From Hsuehochloa calcarea (Eukaryota > Streptophyta > Magnoliopsida > Poales > Poaceae): DNA of 64,000 bases. This document shows positions 59,070-64,000 of this stretch, piece by piece. How positions within the stretch are numbered: position 1 is the first letter of the stretch; every line of letters starts with the position of its first letter. The notes beneath the pieces were generated by a model. That model did not search any database and was not told where the DNA came from. It worked only from the letters and a program-made list of their open reading frames with translations. Both the position numbers and the translations under genes were made by a program. Where the stretch lies: positions 57,707,519 through 57,771,518 of the forward strand of contig CM070594.1 in assembly GCA_036346395.1 (NCBI GenBank). Reading direction: 5' to 3'.

Positions 59070-59410
59070 TGTAAGATCAAGGAGGCCGACTAGAGGGGGG
59101 TGAATAGGTGGTTTTAAAAAATCTTTCGGCTAAAACCAATTAATAATGCGGAAGTTAAAAAATCTTTTGGCAAACACCAAAAGAAATAAATCTTAACTCT
59201 CACTTGAACTAATCAAGTGTCTAAACTCAAGTGGATACACAATACACTACCTAAGGCAACACATGCACTTAGAGTTTGCTCTCCAAGCTAACTAAGTGCA
59301 ACACATGCACATAAGAGATGAGAGGCTTGCTCTTAGCTCAAGGGACTCAATAGAGGTTCAACAATAACAGCAGCACAAAAACAACAACCTCCTCCAACCA
59401 GTCAAGGTGG

Positions 59411-59420
59411 GTATTTATAG
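59411..59420 (-). promoter_or_regulatory. TATA box of the copia LTR copy 1
   Basis: The plus-strand GTATTTATAG reads CTATAAATAC on the element strand, embedded in the near-palindrome GTGGGTATTTATAGCCCAC. The same box recurs in copy 2 at about 61590-61599. Confidence 0.7.
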
Positions 59421-59844
59421 CCCACACTCAAAAACTAGCCGTTGGAGGAAAGATTCCTCGAATCGACAAGGCGGTCGGCCCAGCCAACAAATGGCGGTCG
59501 GACCGCCCATCGCCACGGCTATAAAACTAGCCGTTGGACTCACGGTAGGTTGGACCGCCAACCAATGGCCGGTCGGGCCATTGCGATATCGGTCGGACCG
59601 CCCAAGGAGAACTTGCGACATCCGAAATGGTGTTTCTGGAAAAATTGTCTGCGAAAACTCCGATGACTTCCGCTCTCGTGTAGTACCGTTTATTTAACGG
59701 CGGTACTCCGCCTGAGAATATCTCAAGAGGCCACCGGTCCGACCGCCCAACACATAGCGGTCCAGAGCCAGATTTGTGCCGATCGGATCGGTCCCCACCG
59801 TGGTTTGACGCTGGACCACGAAACTTCACTTTCATTTCACTCAA

Positions 59845-60205
59845 ATGACAAAACACATTCGCCTATTTGAGTGCATTTCCAACAAAGTTTCAAAGATGAT
59901 ATTCTCAACAAGTTGCAAAACACATTTGCCAACCTTTAGAATACTCACCACAAGGAATAAGGTACATGGACTTACACCATTTGCAAAACACATTTGCAAA
60001 CTTAAGTCACATGCTACAAGAAATCAAATATGAGCATCAACTATTTGTAAAACACATTCGCAAATAATAGCATCATGCCACAAGACTAAGGTGTATGGAC
60101 TTCAACCATTTGTAAAACACATTTACAAACTATAGTCCCATGCTACAAAGATTAAATGCATGAGCCTCGGCTATTTGCAAAACACATTCGCAAATAATAG
60201 CTCCA
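59845..60205. repeat. Dyad array A: TTTGCAAAACACATTTGCAAA-like units
   Basis: Six units centred near 59857, 59919, 59990, 60052, 60118 and 60185 share AAAACACATT(T/C)GC with flanking TTTGCAAA or close variants. Spacing is about 60-70 bases. The array is repeated in LTR copy 2 at about 62036-62396. Confidence 0.85.
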
Positions 60206-60413
60206 TGCATAGATGAGCTAGAGCAAACACAATGAGCTATCAACACATGACTAACTCAAGCTACTAGTCAAGACCCTCTTAATAATGCGACAACCTATAC
60301 TAGCAATCCGGTCTTCCAACCAAACTCCAAGACCGGTAAAAGACTAGGAACACATCCTTAGCCCTAGCTTGATGATGCACATCATCGCTTCAAGTTCAGG
60401 TCCTTGACTTTGA

Positions 60414-60748
60414 CAATCATCAACACATGATGATCTCTTTGCTAGGGATCTTATCTTGAATATGCATCAACTCATGATGCATTCTTCACTCGATCTCCAT
60501 CAACACATGATGGGTATTCTCTTGACTTGATGTGCATCAACACATGATGCATCATTTACTCCAAGTCTTGATATGCATCAACATATGATGCATCCTTTAT
60601 TAGACCTCCATCAACATATGATGGGTCTTCTCTTTAAACATCATCGACACACGATGATTCCCATTTCTTCAAGCTCTTCATGTGCATCAACACATGATGC
60701 ATTCTTTACTTGAATCTTGACTTGATGATCAACTCATGATCATCTCAA
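60414..60748. repeat. Dyad array B: CATCAACACATGATG units
   Basis: Nine units at 35-44 base spacing each have the inverted repeat CATCA/TGATG around a five-base centre (ACACA, ACTCA or ACATA). Spacers are unlike each other. The array is repeated in LTR copy 2 at about 62610-62945. Confidence 0.9.
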
Positions 60749-60866
60749 GTCTTCATCACCCTGGAACATAACCTATTCATCCAACTTATGAAAAATGTTA
60801 GTTCCACAATATGATTATCACTAATTACCATACCATTAACTCATAATGGTGGGACAAAATACTTCA

Positions 60867-60880
60867 ATCTTTCCCTTTTT
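60867..60880 (-). promoter_or_regulatory. Polypurine tract next to copia LTR copy 1
   Basis: On the element strand AAAAAGGGAAAGAT precedes TGAAGTATTTTG. It identifies 59070-60866 as the 3' LTR. The duplicate is at about 63063-63078. Confidence 0.75.
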
Positions 60881-60938
60881 GGGAAATTGATGATAACCAC
60901 TTCAATTGCTCATAAATTGAATTTAGATAATGTAACAC

Positions 60939-61100
60939 AACATGAGTATATATAAACTACACAAGTTCTATATACTCCAACATGAGTATGCAAGATCTAC
61001 ACAAGTTCTACATACTCAAAACATGAGTATACAAGAACTACATAAGTTCTATATACTCAAAACATGAATATACAAAAACTACACAAGTTTTGTATACTCA
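60939..61100. repeat. Tandem array C: about four units of 41 bases, in copia interior
   Basis: The units follow the pattern ACATGAGTATACAAGAACTA then CATAAGTTCTATATACTCAAA, each with a GAGTATA/TATACTC dyad. The duplicate lies at about 63139-63300. Confidence 0.88.
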
Positions 61101-61106
61101 AACGGA

Positions 61107-63305
61107 TTGAATGAACATAGATTCCCGGTAGTGTCAAAGATGGCTAAGAATTTCTTAACTATACCAGCTAGAAGTGTATCTTCAGAATCAACTTTCAGTG
61201 TTGTAGGTAGAGTACTAGATGACTATCAGAGTTCTCTACGTCCGGCTATGTAAGATCAAGGAGGCCGACTAGAGGGGGGTGAATAGGTGGTTTTAAAAAA
61301 TCTTTCGGCTAAAACCAATTAATAATGCAGAAGTTAAAAAAATCTTTCGGCAAACACCAAAAGAAATAAATCTTAACTCTCACTTGAACTAATCAAGTGT
61401 CTAAACTCAAGTGGATACACAATACACTACCTAAGGCAACACATGCACTTAGAGTTTGCTCTCCAAGCTAACTAAGTGCAACACATGCACATAAGAGATG
61501 AGAGGCTTGCTCTTAGCTCAAGGGACTCAATAGAGGTTCAACAATAACAGCAGCACAAAAACAACAACTTCCTCCAACCAGCCAAGGTGGGTATTTATAG
61601 CCCACACTCAAAAACTAGCCGTTGGAGGAAAGATTCCCTCGAATCTGACAAGGGCCGGTCTGACCGCCAACAAATGGCCGGTCGGACCGCCCATGCGCCA
61701 ACGGCTATAAAAACTAGCCGTTGGACTCACGGCCGGTTGGACCGCCAACCAATGGCCGGTCAGACCGCTGCGATATCGGTCAGACCGCCCAAGGAGAACT
61801 TGCAGCATCCGAAATGGTGTTTCTCTGGAAAAATTGTATTGCGAAAACTCCAGTACTTCCGCTCTCCGGTAGTACCGTTTATTTAACGACGGTACTACCG
61901 CACAGAGAATTATCTCAAGAGGCCACCGTCCGTAGCCCAACACATAGCGGTCCGACCGATTTGGCACCGGTCAGATCGGTCCACACCGGCAGTTTGACCG
62001 CCAGACCACAGAAACTTCACACTTTCATTTCACTCAAATGACAAAACACATTCGCCTATTTGAGTGCATTTCCAACAAAGTTTCAAAGATGATATTCTCA
62101 ACAAGTTGCAAAACACATTTGCCAACCTTTAGAATACTCACCACAAGGAATAAGGTACATGGACTTACACCATTTGCAAAACATATTTGCAAACTTAAGT
62201 CACATGCTACAAGAAATCAAATATGAACATCAACTATTTGTAAAACACATTCGCAAATAATAGCATCATGCCACAAGACTAAGGTGCATGGACTTCAACT
62301 ATTTGTAAAACACATTTGCAAACTATAGTCCCATGCTACAAAGATTAAATGCATGAGCCTCGGCTATTTGCAAAACACATTCGCAAATAATAGCTCCATG
62401 CATAGATGAGCTAGAGCAAACACAATGAGCTATCAACACATGACTAACTCAAGCTACTAGTCAAGACCCCTCTTAATAGTACGACAACCTATACTAGCAA
62501 TCCGGTCTTCCAACCAAACTCCAAGACCGGTAAAAGACTAGGAACACATCCTTAGCCCTAGCTTGATGATGCACATCATCGCTTCAAGTTCAGGTCCTTG
62601 ACTTTGACAATCATCAACACATGATGATCTCTTTTGCTTCGGGATCTTATCTTGAATATGCATCAACTCATGATGCATTCTTCACTCGATCTCCATCAAC
62701 ACATGATGGGTATTCTCTTGACTTGATGTGCATCAACACATGATGCATCCTTTACTCCAAGTCTTGATATGCATCAACATATGATGCATCCTTCATTAGA
62801 CCTCCATCAACATATGATGGGTCTTCTCTTTAAACATCATCGACACACGATGATTCCCATTTCTTCAAGCTCTTCATGTGCATCAACACATGATGCATTC
62901 TTTACTTGAATCTTGACTTGATGATCAACTCATGATCATCCCAAGTCTTCATCACCCTAGAACATAACCTATTCATCCAACTTATGAAAAATGTTAGTTC
63001 CACAATATGATTATCACTAATTACCATACCATTAACTCATAATGGTGGGACAAAATACTTCAATCTTTCCCTTTTTTTTGGAAATTGATGATAACCACTT
63101 CAATTGCTCATAAATTGAATTTAGATAATGTAACACAACATAAGTATATATAAACTACACAAGTTCTATATACTCCAACATGAGTATGCAAGATCTACAC
63201 AAGTTCTACATACTCAAAACATGAGTATACAAGAACCACATAAGTTCTATATACTCAAAACATGAATATACAAAAACTACACAAGTTTTGTATACTCAAA
63301 CGGAT
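61107..63305 (+). repeat. Tandem duplication, unit 2 (about 2,199 bases)
   Basis: It repeats 58928-61106 nearly exactly, including the hAT coding piece AATGAACATAGATTCCCGG to the copia border. Differences are few and mostly small indels in the GC-rich palindrome cluster. It ends at ACTCAAACGGA (63304), after which the sequence is new. Confidence 0.95.
61249..63062 (-). repeat. Copia LTR, copy 2 (within duplication unit 2)
   Basis: It is 1,814 bases and equivalent to 59070-60866. The GGTC(G/A)GACCGCC cluster is better preserved here (about 61650-61995) than in copy 1. Confidence 0.88.
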
Positions 63306-63599
63306 ATGTTTCAAAGTAAAGATCCTTAATATATGTGGAAAACGGAATATGGATCAATACTAATGAAATCATAAAATATAGAATAAACTCCTCCTAAATG
63401 TGTGCATACACAAATGTGTAATAAGATCATATGCACATATTCAAGTTAAACTTATGATTGAGTTCAATCTATATTTTGGATCTGAGGAATGCAAAAATAT
63501 ATAAGATTAAGATGTCGATTGCATACCTCGTTGAATTTCACATTTATATCCAAATGAGACTACACAAAATAACACTGGACAAGAGAGTTAGTCTCATAA
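63306..63599 (-). other. Remaining copia sequence right of the duplication
   Basis: AT-rich, with no recognisable gag or pol. It leads into the outer LTR end at 63600-63662. The 81-codon plus frame 63458-63703 crosses the copia/hAT border and is not a gene. Confidence 0.4.
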
Positions 63600-63662
63600 T
63601 TGGATTTGTCATTAATCACCAAAATATTTCATTAACTCATAATGGCGGGTCTAGATCCTTCA

Positions 63663-63667
63663 AGCTA
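63663..63667. repeat. Right target duplication (AGCTA) of the copia insertion in hAT
   Basis: Partner of GGCTA at 59065-59069, with four of five bases equal. Confidence 0.65.
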
Positions 63668-63895
63668 TGGTTCAGTATTTGGTGTGTGCCTCTAGCTGGA
63701 TAAGAGGCCGGTGCATTTGATGACATGAGACCTCCTATATTTGTGGTAGGTTCTTGCATACTTTAATATGTCTTTTCGAATATTTTTTGTTCATATCATG
63801 GCTAACTCGATTATTATTGCTATTTTAAGGACGAAGATGATGAGGATGATGTTGAAACCATTCTATTTCCTCAAAGCATCGTAGAGAGCAATTAG
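63668..63895 (+). pseudogene. hAT transposase C-terminus
   Basis: It continues the dimerisation domain as VQYLVCASSWIRG, then AFDDMRPPIFV after a one-base shift. An intron follows (63746-63829, GT...AG), then the acidic tail DEDDEDDVETILFPQSIVES with stop TAG at 63893-63895. CASSWIRG followed by an acidic tail is typical for the C-terminus of this plant hAT group. Confidence 0.85.
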
Positions 63896-64000
63896 TGGGT
63901 TCTACTACTTCTAAGTGCTCTTCTACTTCATTGGTGCATAACAAATATTCAATATTCTGTAAGATGGACTATTAAAATATGTACATTAGCATAACAAATA
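63896..64000. other. 3' flank of hAT transposase, no terminus seen
   Basis: AT-rich end of the window. The right terminal inverted repeat of the hAT element is not reached. Confidence 0.4.

Larger units (their letters stand above)
59070..60866 (-). repeat. Copia LTR, copy 1 (3' LTR, minus strand)
   Basis: It is 1,797 bases, TG...CA-bounded. In element direction: outer edge TGAAGTATTTTG, dyad array B (60414-60748), dyad array A (59845-60205), a GGTCGGACCGCC cluster (59466-59790), TATA box CTATAAATAC (59411-59420), then R/U5 to 59070. The polypurine tract AAAAAGGGAAAGAT adjoins at 60867-60880. Confidence 0.88.
58928..61106 (+). repeat. Tandem duplication, unit 1 (2,179 bases)
   Basis: The unit covers the last 142 bases of hAT coding sequence, the complete copia LTR 59070-60866 and adjoining copia interior. 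It ends at ACTCAAACGGA, and the next bases start the same hAT sequence again. Confidence 0.95.
59070..63662 (-). mobile_element. Rearranged Ty1/copia element (SIRE-like LTRs), minus strand, inside the hAT transposase
   Basis: The left border TGTAAGATCAAGGAGGCCGA, followed by ACTAGAGGGGGGTGAATAGG, is the copia LTR 3' edge on the minus strand, as at 18056. LTR copies lie at 59070-60866 and 61249-63062; each is followed on the right by a reversed polypurine tract and about 240 bases of interior. At the far right, 63600-63662 keeps the outer end of a 5' LTR (ATTAACTCATAATGGCGGGT then CTTCA). No gag or pol is left, so most of the interior is deleted. Confidence 0.85.
55676..64000 (+). mobile_element. 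hAT (Ac-like) transposon, plus strand, right end beyond the window
   Basis: The left part (about 55676-55790) is a dense array of GAGC and GGCTC words (GAGCTCGGCCGGCTCGACTC), the subterminal pattern of a common grass hAT group. A transposase gene with BED finger, catalytic core and dimerisation domain follows. The transposase is interrupted by a copia insertion at 59070-63662. The left terminal repeat is not exactly located and the right one is outside the window. Confidence 0.8.

Noticed and set aside
60414..60748. CRISPR-like regular spacing of short repeats
   Set aside because: The units are short dyads inside a copia LTR of a plant genome, spacing varies, and there are no cas genes. It is an LTR dyad array.
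1..64000. tRNA or rRNA genes
   Set aside because: I saw no tRNA-like or rRNA sequence. The Met-tRNA-like words found are retroelement primer-binding sites.

Overview
The window is nuclear DNA from a grass (Poaceae). One host gene is supported: a 15-exon P-protein of glycine decarboxylase (GLDP, 39368-46281), whose protein closely follows the rice-type sequence as I know it. Almost everything else is nested transposable elements of grass type: Ty3/gypsy LTRs opening TGTAACATCC, Ty1/copia elements whose LTR edge reads GACTAGAGGGGGTGAATAG, a hAT element, the end of a CACTA element, and MITEs inside introns. The species cannot be fixed from sequence alone. A run of 100 N (11463-11562) marks a scaffold join.

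Left part (1-11.4 kb). A CACTA terminus ends at 1076 and carries a long inverted repeat. A minus-strand gypsy element of Tat/RIRE2 type lies between two diverged LTR-like copies (3128-4754 and 9742-11410). Only a gag fragment of its interior is recognised, and that gag is interrupted by a second, plus-strand gypsy fragment (LTR 5076-8325, primer-binding site, 5' ORF, truncated near 9147).

Central nest (11.4-34.9 kb). A plus-strand gypsy element with a chromovirus-like 3' end (11587-34085, target duplication CATCT) sits in the remains of a copia LTR that ends at 34925. Its reverse transcriptase gene is split at 18055/29068 by a complete minus-strand copia element (18056-29067, target duplication ATTAG). 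Both target duplications are exact, so the order of insertion can be read: copia LTR first, then gypsy, then copia.

Gene region (34.9-47.2 kb). Intergenic DNA with a foldback MITE leads to the GLDP promoter, gene and 3' flank. The gene encodes the pyridoxal-phosphate subunit that decarboxylates glycine in mitochondria during photorespiration and one-carbon metabolism. Introns 7 and 9 hold MITEs. Exons 1 and 2 contain small apparent frameshifts. If five bases are missing, the coding length becomes exactly 1,028 codons, so these look like sequence errors rather than gene decay.

Right part (47.2-64 kb). Gypsy LTR fragments are followed by a minus-strand Tat-type gypsy element (about 49.05-54.69 kb). 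It keeps the end of integrase and, in antisense, a multi-exon extra ORF of the 'putative gypsy type transposon' family with its own TATA box. From about 55.68 kb to beyond the window end is a hAT element with BED finger, transposase core and dimerisation domain. Its transposase is split by a copia insertion (59070-63662). A segment of about 2.2 kb covering the hAT/copia border is tandemly duplicated, and the copia LTR carries arrays of short dyad repeats.

I found no convincing new gene system. The best leads are the antisense ORF of the Tat element, the dyad arrays in the copia LTR, the tandem duplication, and the pattern of CpG-linked indels that bears on how all broken ORFs here should be read.
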